Below are positions 9,243 through 17,534 of a stretch of 64,000 nucleotides of DNA, piece after piece. The notes under the pieces are model-generated. The model did no database searches, was not told the origin of the DNA, and saw only the letters and a list, made by a program, of their open reading frames with translations. Positions within the stretch are counted from its first letter, which is position 1. Each line of letters begins with the position of its first letter. A program made the translations under genes and the position numbers. The DNA lies in NCBI GenBank assembly GCA_035938175.1, contig DASZHD010000029.1:1-64000 (forward strand). Reading direction: 5' to 3'. Source of the DNA: DASRDE01 sp035938175. Lineage in GTDB: Bacteria > Vulcanimicrobiota > Vulcanimicrobiia > Vulcanimicrobiales > Vulcanimicrobiaceae.

Positions 9243-10262
9243 GTGCCGCCGCCGCGTTCCCGCATCGTTGTGGAGATTTCCCGGGTTTTTAATCCTGTGC
9301 TGGTTGCATGCATCGCCTTTCTCGCCGGTGCCGCGGTTGCAAAGGCGCAGTCGACCCCAATTCCCTCACCCTCTCCGCCTCCGCGACAGGCGCTGTCCGA
9401 TGCGTGGTGGACGGGTCCGCTGCTGGCGCCGTCTGCGGGAACGTTGCCGCGCGGCCACGTGCTCGTGGAGCCATACGTCTTCGACGTTGGGCAGTACGGC
9501 GAATACAACGCTCGCGGTGCACAAAACCCTGCGACGCATTCGAACAGCTACGGTTCGCTGACGTACATCATTTACGGTTTGGCCAAACGCGTCAGCCTGG
9601 GTGTGGTCCCGGTATTTTCGTATAATACGGTCGCCGGCGCCGCAAGCAGTTCCGGCATTCGTTTCGGCGATCTCGCCGTGCAAGCGCAGTACGGCATCGC
9701 GCATTATCATCCCGGAAGTTGGATTCCCGCAATCGCGATCAATCTCGGAGAAACGTTTCCGACAGGCCGCTACGATCGGCTGGGAAATGATCCTGCGGAC
9801 GGCGTGGGGTCCGGAGCCGGCACAACCACGGTGTCGCTGTACACGCAGACCTATTTTTGGACGTCGAACGGCCGCATTCTGCGCTTCCGCTTAAACGCAT
9901 CGCAAGCGTTTTCCGGTACCGCTAGCGTCACCGGCGTAAGTGTGTACGGCACGCCGGCCGACTTTCACGGGTACGCGAAACCCGGAAACGGCTTTACGCT
10001 CGACGTCGCGCAGGAGTACAGCATCACGCGAAGCTGGGTCTTTGCGATCGACGAAGTGTATCATCACAGCGGCAACACGCAGGTCGTCGGAACCAACGGC
10101 GTCACGAACAGCGGACAAAGTATCGTCTATTATCTCGCGCCGGCGGTCGAATACAATTGGACGCCGAACGTCGGGATAATTGCCGGCGTGCGCGTGGTGC
10201 CGGCGGGTGTCAATACCTCAGCGACGCTCACGCCGGTGATGGCGATTAACATCGTGCATTAG
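9243..10262 (+). CDS. Outer-membrane beta-barrel protein (MetA-pathway/transporter-like)
   Basis: A roughly 330-residue exported protein with a signal peptide ending near AVAKAQS. A short Pro/Ser linker follows, then alternating amphipathic strands rich in Tyr, Gly and Ser (LVEPYVFDVGQYG, GSLTYIIYGLAKRVSLGV). The pattern fits the group of outer-membrane barrels annotated as phenol-degradation MetA-like or transporter proteins. The GTG at 9243 gives the longest reading. A GTG at 9270 would also leave a complete signal peptide, and neither has a good Shine-Dalgarno sequence. Function and substrate are unknown. Confidence 0.7.
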   Translation: MPPPRSRIVVEISRVFNPVLVACIAFLAGAAVAKAQSTPIPSPSPPPRQALSDAWWTGPLLAPSAGTLPRGHVLVEPYVFDVGQYGEYNARGAQNPATHSNSYGSLTYIIYGLAKRVSLGVVPVFSYNTVAGAASSSGIRFGDLAVQAQYGIAHYHPGSWIPAIAINLGETFPTGRYDRLGNDPADGVGSGAGTTTVSLYTQTYFWTSNGRILRFRLNASQAFSGTASVTGVSVYGTPADFHGYAKPGNGFTLDVAQEYSITRSWVFAIDEVYHHSGNTQVVGTNGVTNSGQSIVYYLAPAVEYNWTPNVGIIAGVRVVPAGVNTSATLTPVMAINIVH

Positions 10263-10335
10263 ACCGTCGTCCTATTGACGGGGCTCCGCCGGCGCCCTAA
10301 GCTTGGTGGACGAGGTGCACCTCCAGGAGGCCGCT

Positions 10336-11313
10336 ATGGCTGCAGGGAGATTTCCAATTGCCGCTCTTTTCGGATTAGTGTTGAGTTCCGGATGTACGGG
10401 CGCCCCACTTTCCCTTAACCCCGCATCCGGAAGCGCACTCCACGCGCGAAATCAAGCGGTTCAGCCCACGGGCAATTCGTGGATGCAAGAACAAAATATG
10501 CCGCAAACCGAAACGTTTCTTGCGGCTGCGGCGTCGTCGAAAGCACTGTACGCGGTTGGCGGCTACGACGGTTCGAATTTCAGTGCCGCGCTGCAGATCT
10601 ACAATTCGGCGACAAACACCTGGAGTTCGGGAGCGCCCATGCTCACGGCGCGCAAAGGCCTTGCGGCAGCGTACGCTAACGGCACGTTATTTGCCATGGG
10701 CGGAACGAACGACGCAACCGATTTCGCCACAGTCGAAGCCTACAATCCCGCAACCAATCACTGGCGCGAGGTCACGGCGATGCCAACCGCGCGCACGTCG
10801 CTGGCTGCGGTCACCGTGAACGGCATCGTGTACGCGATCGGCGGAAACGATTCTCACGGAAATTTCCTTGGAACGGTTGAAGCGTACAACCCGAAAACGA
10901 AGCTCTGGTCCGAAGAAGCCGCAATGCCGACGCCGCGACAGGGCTTGGCGGTCGCAGCCGCCGGCGGCGTTATCTACGCAATGGGCGGCCAAATCAGCAG
11001 CGGTCCGACGAATATCGTCGAGGCGTACACGATCGCGACGAACACGTGGAGCGAAAAGCCGCCGATGCCTACCAAGAGAGTCTACCTTGGCGGCGGCGCA
11101 ATCAACGGCGTAATTTATGCCGCCGGCGGTGAAAACACGAACGGGCAATACATCGGCACGCTCGAAGCGTATACGCCGTCGAAAAACAAGTGGACGACCA
11201 AAGCATCAATGCCGATTGCCGAAGACGGATTCGGCTCAGCCGTACAAAACGGCAAGTTGTACGCGGCGGGCGGCGCGGCAGACGCGTTGGCGCTGCAAGC
11301 ATATACGCCGTAA
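10336..11313 (+). CDS. Kelch-repeat lipoprotein
   Basis: A lipoprotein of 325 residues with lipobox LSSGC (Cys 20). Six kelch units follow, each with the hallmark double Gly and spaced Tyr/Trp (LYAVGGYDGSNF, LFAMGGTND, VYAIGGNDS, IYAMGGQIS, IYAAGGENT, LYAAGGAAD). Six blades match a closed beta-propeller. The ATG at 10336 has AGGAGG five bases upstream, which decides it over an upstream in-frame start. It probably sits on the outer membrane or periplasmic face and binds protein or glycan. No enzymatic motif is visible. It is followed directly by a repeat cluster. Confidence 0.85.
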   Translation: MAAGRFPIAALFGLVLSSGCTGAPLSLNPASGSALHARNQAVQPTGNSWMQEQNMPQTETFLAAAASSKALYAVGGYDGSNFSAALQIYNSATNTWSSGAPMLTARKGLAAAYANGTLFAMGGTNDATDFATVEAYNPATNHWREVTAMPTARTSLAAVTVNGIVYAIGGNDSHGNFLGTVEAYNPKTKLWSEEAAMPTPRQGLAVAAAGGVIYAMGGQISSGPTNIVEAYTIATNTWSEKPPMPTKRVYLGGGAINGVIYAAGGENTNGQYIGTLEAYTPSKNKWTTKASMPIAEDGFGSAVQNGKLYAAGGAADALALQAYTP

Positions 11314-11319
11314 ACACTC

Positions 11320-11488
11320 GTCATGCTGAGGTATCGCGTGTCATGGTGAGGTATCGAACCACCCTAAGGAATCGAAGGGCAAATCTGTCGTGGTGAGGTA
11401 TCGCGTGTCATGGTGAGGTATCGCGTGTCATGGTGAGGTATCGCGTGTCATGGTGAGGTATCGAACCACCCCGAGGCATCGAGGGGGC
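11320..11488. repeat. Dispersed repeat cluster with 20-bp partial units
   Basis: Two full copies (11340-11380 and 11447-11488) carry unit 1 as TGG-TGAGGTATCGAA-CCA. Four truncated copies of 20 bp, each ending after TATCGCGT, start at 11320 (TGC type) and at 11387, 11407 and 11427 (a head-to-tail run). The last copy has unit 2 as CCC-CGAGGCATCGAG-GGG, where the inner T/A pair has become C/G. The cluster fills nearly the whole space between the kelch gene and the aldo/keto reductase gene. Confidence 0.9.
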
Positions 11489-11508
11489 AAACGGGGTACA
11501 ACCGCCGC

Positions 11509-12504
11509 ATGCTGACCAAACGCCAACTCGGAACGCAAGGCCTTACGGTTTCTGAACTAGGCCTCGGCTGTATGGGAATGAGCCAAGCCTACGGAACCGC
11601 CGAAGAGCGCGACGAGCAAGAATCAATAGAAACGATTCAGCGCGCGCTCGAACTCGGCGTGACGTTTTTCGATACTGCGGAGGCATACGGCCCGTACACA
11701 AATGAGGAACTCTTAGCCCGGGCGCTCGGCGATCGGCGCGACGCGGTCATTATCGCGACGAAATTCGGATTCCGCTTTGGGCCGGAAGGCATCGACGGCG
11801 TCGACAGCCGTCCCGAACACGTGCGTGAAGCCGTCGAGGGTTCGCTCAAACGACTGAAAACGGACCGCATCGATCTCCTCTATCAGCATCGCGTCGATCC
11901 CGGCGTTCCAATTGAAGAAACCGTCGGCGCGATGGTAGAGCTCGTACGCGAAGGAAAGGTGCGTTTTCTGGGATTGTCTGAAGCGGGGGAGCAGACGATT
12001 CGGCGCGCTCACGCCGTGCATCCGATTTCGGCATTGCAAAGTGAATATTCGTTGTGGGAACGCAACTTGGAGCCCCGTATCATCCCGCTTGCGCGGGAAC
12101 TGCGAATCGGTATCGTTCCGTTCGCGCCACTCGGGCGTGGCTTTCTCACCGGCTCGGTAAAGCGCGCGGAAGAATATCCGGACGACGATTTCCGTCACAA
12201 CGATCCGCGATATCAAGGCGAAAATTTCGATGCGAATATGCGTGCCGCTTCCGTCGTGCGCGATCTGGCTAGCCGCAAACAGGCTACGGCCGCGCAAATT
12301 GCGCTCGCATGGCTGCTGCACAAAGGCGAGGATGTGTGTCCGATCCCCGGAACCAAACGGCGCCGCTACTTGGAAGAAAACGTGGCTGCTGCCGAGGTGC
12401 GCCTGACCGCAGAGGAAATGGAAGAATTGGACGCAGCGCTCTCGCCGGAAAAAATCGCCGGGCCGCGCTACAATCAACGCCAAATGGCGATGGTCGATCG
12501 ATAG
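11509..12504 (+). CDS. Aldo/keto reductase
   Basis: A cytosolic 331-residue NAD(P)H-dependent oxidoreductase with the AKR TIM-barrel. The catalytic tetrad is complete: Asp 55 and Tyr 60 in FFDTAEAYG, Lys 85 in IIATKFGF and His 127 in LLYQHRVDP. The C-terminal cofactor part reads CPIPGTKRRRYLEEN. It resembles the AKR13/YajO-like group acting on aldehydes and ketones; the substrate is unknown. No Shine-Dalgarno sequence precedes the ATG. A TACAAC hexamer ends six bases before it, so the message may be leaderless. The repeat cluster ends 20 bp upstream, so any -35 region would lie inside a repeat copy. Confidence 0.93.
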   Translation: MLTKRQLGTQGLTVSELGLGCMGMSQAYGTAEERDEQESIETIQRALELGVTFFDTAEAYGPYTNEELLARALGDRRDAVIIATKFGFRFGPEGIDGVDSRPEHVREAVEGSLKRLKTDRIDLLYQHRVDPGVPIEETVGAMVELVREGKVRFLGLSEAGEQTIRRAHAVHPISALQSEYSLWERNLEPRIIPLARELRIGIVPFAPLGRGFLTGSVKRAEEYPDDDFRHNDPRYQGENFDANMRAASVVRDLASRKQATAAQIALAWLLHKGEDVCPIPGTKRRRYLEENVAAAEVRLTAEEMEELDAALSPEKIAGPRYNQRQMAMVDR

Positions 12505-12509
12505 CCTTT

Positions 12510-12569
12510 GTCATGCTGAGCATCTCTCGTCATGCTGAGGTATCGAAGCACCCTGAGGAATCGAAGGGC
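12510..12569. repeat. Dispersed repeat: one partial and one full copy
   Basis: A GTCATGCTGAG fragment at 12510 is followed by a complete copy at 12529-12569 of the TGC/GCA type. It lies in the short space between the convergent stops of the aldo/keto reductase and the RND adaptor. Confidence 0.9.
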
Positions 12570-12598
12570 CACCCGACACGCAGCGCCGAGCCGTTAGG

Positions 12599-13747
12599 CT
12601 AATCCCCGCCCGAATCCGCCGGCGCCAATAGCGTAAATCCGCCGCGCGACGCGATGTGCTGACCGGGACGAAGGCCCGAAGAAACCAGCGCTAAACTCCC
12701 GTTATGCATCCGCACGTTGACGACTTGCTGGCGGTACTGCATGTTGCCGTCTTTGTCCGGTGTTGCAACGAAAACGAGCGAATTTCCGGTTTGCGGATCT
12801 TGCACGACTGCCGACTCTGGAACGACGATGCCGCGCACGCGAGAAACGACGATCGACGCCTGAACGACCGAGCCCAGCGGCGCCGCCACCGGAAGCCCGC
12901 GAGCTACCACGGTCCCGGTTTGCGTCGTCGCATCGAGTGCAGTTGAAATGCCGGTAACGACGCCTTCGGAATGCAAGTTCTCACCGTTAACGGTGAATTG
13001 CACCGGATCTCCGGCACGAACGCTGGATAATGCGTCCGCTGCAACGCTCAGCGTAATGTCACCGTTCTGCGCCGAAGTCAGCGTCACCACCGGAGCGCTT
13101 GAATCGACGCTTTCGCCCTCCCGGCGAAGTATCGCGGCAACCGTCCCGTCTTCGGGCGCGCGAAGAACGCTGTTGTTCAAATCTCTATCCGCCAGCGCTG
13201 CGTGCATTTGCGCGCTTTGAACCGCGGCTTCGTTCGAGCGGAGTTGATCGTGCGCGACGGCCGCCTCCGCGCGATCTTGCGCCAGTTGAGCCCGGGCGGC
13301 GTCGACGTCCTTTCGCGCCGCTACGCCCGAATTATAGAGTAACGTTTCACGTTGAAGCGCGGCACGGTCGATCGCCAGGCGCGTGCCATACCGGTCCACA
13401 TTCGAAGCGAGTGCAGTCGCGTTCGCTTGCGATACATCGGAGTGGGCTTGCTGCGATGCGAGCTCGTATCCGCGCGCATCCAGCGAGGCCAGCGGTTCGC
13501 CCGCAGAAACGCGTTCCCCGATGCGCACGTAGATTCTATTAACGATGCCCGCTACTGCAAAAGAAAGATTCGTAGCGCTGCCGTTCACGCCGCCGACGCG
13601 TCCGATCGCCGGTACAGTGTCGTCATAGTCGCCGATCCGAACGGTGGCCGTCGTAACGCTAGGCGCAGCGTGCACGTGGCTTTCCGCGCGTTCGTGCGCG
13701 CAACCGGTCAACGCGATTGCAAGAGCGGCGATCGCAAGATTTCTCAT
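12599..13747 (-). CDS. RND efflux periplasmic adaptor (membrane fusion lipoprotein)
   Basis: A 382-residue HlyD/AcrA-family adaptor. The lipobox is LTGC (Cys 16). A barrel-sandwich region and alpha-hairpin (about 60-210, rich in Ala, Gln and Arg) and a beta-barrel follow (VVQASIVVSRVRGIVVPESAVV). It bridges the inner-membrane pump to an outer-membrane channel. The start ATG overlaps the permease stop as ATGA, with GGGAG upstream, which fixes it 6 codons inside the longer frame. Permease-then-adaptor is the reverse of the usual order, and no TolC-like channel gene is adjacent. Confidence 0.92.
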   Translation of the reverse strand: MRNLAIAALAIALTGCAHERAESHVHAAPSVTTATVRIGDYDDTVPAIGRVGGVNGSATNLSFAVAGIVNRIYVRIGERVSAGEPLASLDARGYELASQQAHSDVSQANATALASNVDRYGTRLAIDRAALQRETLLYNSGVAARKDVDAARAQLAQDRAEAAVAHDQLRSNEAAVQSAQMHAALADRDLNNSVLRAPEDGTVAAILRREGESVDSSAPVVTLTSAQNGDITLSVAADALSSVRAGDPVQFTVNGENLHSEGVVTGISTALDATTQTGTVVARGLPVAAPLGSVVQASIVVSRVRGIVVPESAVVQDPQTGNSLVFVATPDKDGNMQYRQQVVNVRMHNGSLALVSSGLRPGQHIASRGGFTLLAPADSGGD

Positions 13748-16700
13748 AGTCGAGCAGTCTCCCATTTTCCGGCGATGCCTGCATACAGGACGGGAATAAC
13801 GACAAGGGTGAAAGCGGTCGCGGTAGACAGACCGCCGATTACCGCAATGGCAAGCGGTTTTTCCATTGCAGAACCGGCGCCGATGCCGATGGCCAGCGGC
13901 AGCAATCCGCCGATTGCAGCGAACGTCGTCATGAGGATAGGCCGCAACCGCGCTCGGCCTGCCGCGATGAGCGCATCCGCGACGCTCGCGCCGGCAAGTC
14001 GCTGCCGGTTCGCCACGTCGATCAATAGGATTCCGTTCTTCACGACGATTCCCACCAGCAGCAACAAGCCCATGAATGACGAAACGTTAAACGGCGTTCC
14101 TGTAACAAAGAGCGCTACCGCCACGCCGATTGCGGCGAGCGGTATAGCGGTCAAAATCACTAAAGGCAGGCGAAACGATTTGAACGCCGCCAGCATCACG
14201 AAGAACACCAAAAGGACCGCCGTCACCACCGCAATTCCAAATTCGCGAAACGATCGCTGTTGATCGCGATACGCACCGCCGATGCTTGTCGAATATCCCG
14301 GAGGCAACTCGTCTTGCCTCAACACGCGCTGAACGGCGGCTATCGCGCTCGACAGGCTGATGTCGCTGCCGGCAGTTACGGTCATCACGCGCTGGCCATT
14401 GATCTCGGTAACATCGGTCGTTAACGTGGGCGGATCGAGCGCGGCAACGCCGGTTACCGGAGTCAGTCCTCGCGCGGTCGACAGAAAATCCGGAGCGCCC
14501 GCGACTTGCACGCGTACCGGAACCAACAGGTTCTGACTAGGAACGACCGCCGCGACCGTTCCTTGCGTCTGCGCCTGCATTGCCGACGCGAAGTCCCGCT
14601 GCGACAGCCCGAGCGCGGCCAGGCGCGCACCAAAAGGCTCGACCTGCATCGTCGGATCGTCATAACTGACGCCGGAAAGAACGTCGGTAAGCCCGGTAAT
14701 CTTTTGCAACCGTTGTGCTAACGCATTGGCCTGCTGCACGAGCACGGTTTGGTCGGGTCCGGAGAGCGTAATCATAATCGGACGTACCGACCCGGACAGA
14801 TCGCCCAGAACTTCTTCCAACAGCTGCGTAAATTCGACGGAAGCCGCGGGAACCGCGGAATTGATGCGCTCGCGCAACCGGTCCGCGACAACGTCGTACG
14901 GATCGCGTTCGCTCAGCGGCTTTAACCGGATGCGCAGTTTACCCTCGCGAACCTGAATCGGCGAAAACCCGTTGGGATCTTCGCCGGTCAATCGAACGAC
15001 CGAAAGCACCGCCGGGTCGCTCATCACGACCTGTTCCATGTGCGTCGCAGCTGCATCGCTTGCTGTGAGCGTCGTGCCGACCGGCATCAGATAGTCGATT
15101 TGCAGTTGACCTTCATCGAGTTCCGGGAGAAAATCGCTCGGCAGCCGCGCGAGAACCAAAAACGTCAAGACGAGAATTCCGGCGCATGCCAGATACACCG
15201 CACGGCGGTGCGCTAACGCCACGCGCAGCGTCGATTCGTAACGGCGGAGCAACGCGGCAAAAGCTCCGAGCCCATGCGTTCCGGCATGCGCGCGAATCGC
15301 GGCTAAAGATAAAATCGGCGTAACGAACAGTGCGAGACACAGCGACACGAGGAGCGCCTCAGCCAGCGTAAACGCCAGCGAGCGGAAGAAGAATCCCGCG
15401 ATTCCGCTCAGCAGTAGCAGTGGGATGAACACGACCACGGTCGTGAGCGTCGACGCAATCATCGGTCCCGAGAGCTCCGTCATCGCCATCACGATTGCGG
15501 CTCGGCTTCCCTGCTCGCGCTTTTCATGAACGTGCCGCGCCACGTTCTCGATGACCACGATTGCATCGTCGATGATGAGGCCGACCGCAACCGCCAAGCC
15601 GCCGACGCTCATCAGGTTCAGCGTCTCGCCGGTGCGGCTTATCAAAAAGACCGTGATGGCCATCGCAATCGGAATAACCGCTGCGGCAACCAGCGTCATA
15701 CGGAAATCGCGTAGGAAAGCCAGGATTACGAGCACGGCCAACAGCGCACCGAGCAGAATCGCGTCGCGCAAATTCCGCTGCGATTCAACGACGAGGTCCG
15801 ACTGATCCCACGCCCGCTGCAGCGTAACACCGTTGTGCAGTGAAGCCGAAATGCGCGCCATGCGCTCGCGCACTTCTCGCGCCATGCGCACGGCATCCGC
15901 GCCGGGCAGCGCATAAAAGCTTATCGCGACGGCGTGACGGCCGTTATAGCTGGCCTGCGAGGTCATCGGCTCGACGCCTTCGCTGATTTTTGCAATACTC
16001 GCCAACGTTACCGGATTGCGGCTTGCATCCGAGATCGTTAGCGAGTTGAGTTTGTCCAATCCCGCGACCGAAGAGTCGACGATGAGAACGTTACGTTGGT
16101 AATACTGCTGGCGCAGTCCGAGTGAGGTAATCACATTCGCGTCGGCAATCGCTTTCGATACGTCGTCGGCGGAAAGTCCATGCGCCGCTAACGCGCCGGG
16201 ATCCAGTACGACGTGGTACTCGCGCAACGGCCCGCCCATAACGGCTATTCGCGCGAGACCCGTCGTTCCGTAAAACTGCGGCACGATGCTCTGCTGCGCA
16301 ACCTCGCGCAAGACGGTTTGTGAGAGTCCGGGCGCCGTCAGCGCGTACGCTATCACCACTTCACTGGTTGGCGTCACGACCATTGCTTGCGGGTTTGCTT
16401 CGGCAGGCAGCGTCGAACGCTGGTCCGCGATCGCTTGGTTGACGTATTGCAAATCGAAGCGCGAATCGGTGCCGGCCGAAAAATCGACCAGTAACTCGGC
16501 GTTGCCTTGCGCGGACGTTGCCAAAACGCGCGTTACGGACGGCAGGCCCAAAAACGCGCGCGTGAGCGGCTGGGCAATCTCCAGGCGAACTTGGTCGGGC
16601 GGAAGATCGCCCGCGTCGATAACGACGTCGATGCGCGCGAACGACATGTTTGGAAAGATCGACGCCGGCGTGGTGGTATAGGCCCAGATGCCCAGAGCAA

Positions 16701-16764
16701 ACAGGATCGCTACTAGGAATGCAATAGCCTTGGCGTGGCGGATACCAAAATCGGCAAGTGTCAA
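13744..16764 (-). CDS. RND-family efflux permease (AcrB-like)
   Basis: A 1006-residue inner-membrane proton-driven exporter with the duplicated RND layout. TM1 is near residue 15. A large periplasmic loop, a block of TM helices from about 330 to 480, a second loop and a final TM block from about 840 to 995 follow. Family motifs visible include GLIIDDAIVVIENV in TM4 and GIVVKNGILLIDVANR near the C-terminus. The start is TTG, with AGAGG about nine bases upstream and an in-frame TAG just before it. The first residues (TLADFGIRHAKAIAF) are typical of RND N-termini. Substrates cannot be inferred. It is translationally coupled to the adaptor. Confidence 0.93.
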   Translation of the reverse strand: MTLADFGIRHAKAIAFLVAILFALGIWAYTTTPASIFPNMSFARIDVVIDAGDLPPDQVRLEIAQPLTRAFLGLPSVTRVLATSAQGNAELLVDFSAGTDSRFDLQYVNQAIADQRSTLPAEANPQAMVVTPTSEVVIAYALTAPGLSQTVLREVAQQSIVPQFYGTTGLARIAVMGGPLREYHVVLDPGALAAHGLSADDVSKAIADANVITSLGLRQQYYQRNVLIVDSSVAGLDKLNSLTISDASRNPVTLASIAKISEGVEPMTSQASYNGRHAVAISFYALPGADAVRMAREVRERMARISASLHNGVTLQRAWDQSDLVVESQRNLRDAILLGALLAVLVILAFLRDFRMTLVAAAVIPIAMAITVFLISRTGETLNLMSVGGLAVAVGLIIDDAIVVIENVARHVHEKREQGSRAAIVMAMTELSGPMIASTLTTVVVFIPLLLLSGIAGFFFRSLAFTLAEALLVSLCLALFVTPILSLAAIRAHAGTHGLGAFAALLRRYESTLRVALAHRRAVYLACAGILVLTFLVLARLPSDFLPELDEGQLQIDYLMPVGTTLTASDAAATHMEQVVMSDPAVLSVVRLTGEDPNGFSPIQVREGKLRIRLKPLSERDPYDVVADRLRERINSAVPAASVEFTQLLEEVLGDLSGSVRPIMITLSGPDQTVLVQQANALAQRLQKITGLTDVLSGVSYDDPTMQVEPFGARLAALGLSQRDFASAMQAQTQGTVAAVVPSQNLLVPVRVQVAGAPDFLSTARGLTPVTGVAALDPPTLTTDVTEINGQRVMTVTAGSDISLSSAIAAVQRVLRQDELPPGYSTSIGGAYRDQQRSFREFGIAVVTAVLLVFFVMLAAFKSFRLPLVILTAIPLAAIGVAVALFVTGTPFNVSSFMGLLLLVGIVVKNGILLIDVANRQRLAGASVADALIAAGRARLRPILMTTFAAIGGLLPLAIGIGAGSAMEKPLAIAVIGGLSTATAFTLVVIPVLYAGIAGKWETARL

Positions 16765-16811
16765 ACGGTGAGGCCTCTAACGATTCGGCCTCACGTTCTA
16801 TTTCGTGAAGC

Positions 16812-17429
16812 CTACGCGCGAACGGAAATAAGTTCGAGCGCGGCCGGAGGCCCGCGTCGTGAGAGAGACCGCAACCGCGGATCTCTGCGCTTGGTTTTCG
16901 GTGAGAGTACTACGAAGCGGTATGATGCAGGCGCGTGCAACCGAGTTTCAATAATGCGAAGCACGAGCTCCACGATAAACCGAGTCAGCGTTACCGCCGC
17001 TTTGGCAAATAGCAGCACGGCCAACACCAAGGCACACGATATCGGCACCAGCGAGAAGAGCGTCGAACAGATTTGGGCGAACTGGACGTGGGCCGGATTT
17101 TCTAGGAACAGCCAACCCACGCCGACGCAGACGGAAAGCATCACTGCGCCCAGGATCGTCCAGCTCGTTGCGCGGACGGCTCGGCTTAATCCGAGCGCTA
17201 GCGCAATGGCGCTTACGAGCACGGCTATGTCGCGCAGCGAACCGTCATGATCCAGATTCGTCGCCATCAAGTGCGCAGAAATCCCCGCCGCGGTAGCCGA
17301 AGCGATTATTGACCCTACGCATCGTAGCGCTATCATTTTGCGGGCGCTTTCTCTTGCCGCATCCTCGGAAATATATGAGAGCCGTAGGCCTTGGCTCCTG
17401 CCTGCCTTCTCTTTGTCATCCCGTGTCAT
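16812..17429 (-). CDS. Membrane protein of unknown function with basic C-terminus
   Basis: A 205-residue protein with about five hydrophobic segments between residues 35 and 160 (AVLVSAIALALGLSRAV, TILGAVMLSVCVGVGWLF, ISCALVLAVLLFAKAAV). An Arg/Pro-rich cytoplasmic tail of about 35 residues follows. No family is recognised. It ends 47 bp before the RND permease start on the same strand and may be read with it. The apparent ATG start lies inside a copy of the dispersed repeat. A second in-frame Met (MIALRCVG, about residue 32) directly before the first membrane segment is an alternative start. Confidence 0.6.
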   Translation of the reverse strand: MTRDDKEKAGRSQGLRLSYISEDAARESARKMIALRCVGSIIASATAAGISAHLMATNLDHDGSLRDIAVLVSAIALALGLSRAVRATSWTILGAVMLSVCVGVGWLFLENPAHVQFAQICSTLFSLVPISCALVLAVLLFAKAAVTLTRFIVELVLRIIETRLHAPASYRFVVLSPKTKRRDPRLRSLSRRGPPAALELISVRA

Positions 17430-17534
17430 CCTGAGGTATTCTCATCATCCTGAGGTATCTCTCGTCATCCTGAGGTATCGAAGGACCCGCATTGTCATCC
17501 TGAGGTATCGAAGGACCCCGAGGTATCGAGGGGC
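17415..17534. repeat. Dispersed repeat cluster (TCC/GGA type)
   Basis: Partial copies begin at 17415, 17425 and near 17443. At 17464 unit 1 TCC-TGAGGTATCGAA-GGA is complete but unit 2 is cut. At 17494-17534 a full copy has unit 2 as CCC-CGAGGTATCGAG-GGG, again with C/G in place of the inner T/A pair. The cluster contributes the stop codon and tail of the amino-acid permease and the likely start codon of the next gene. Confidence 0.9.
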
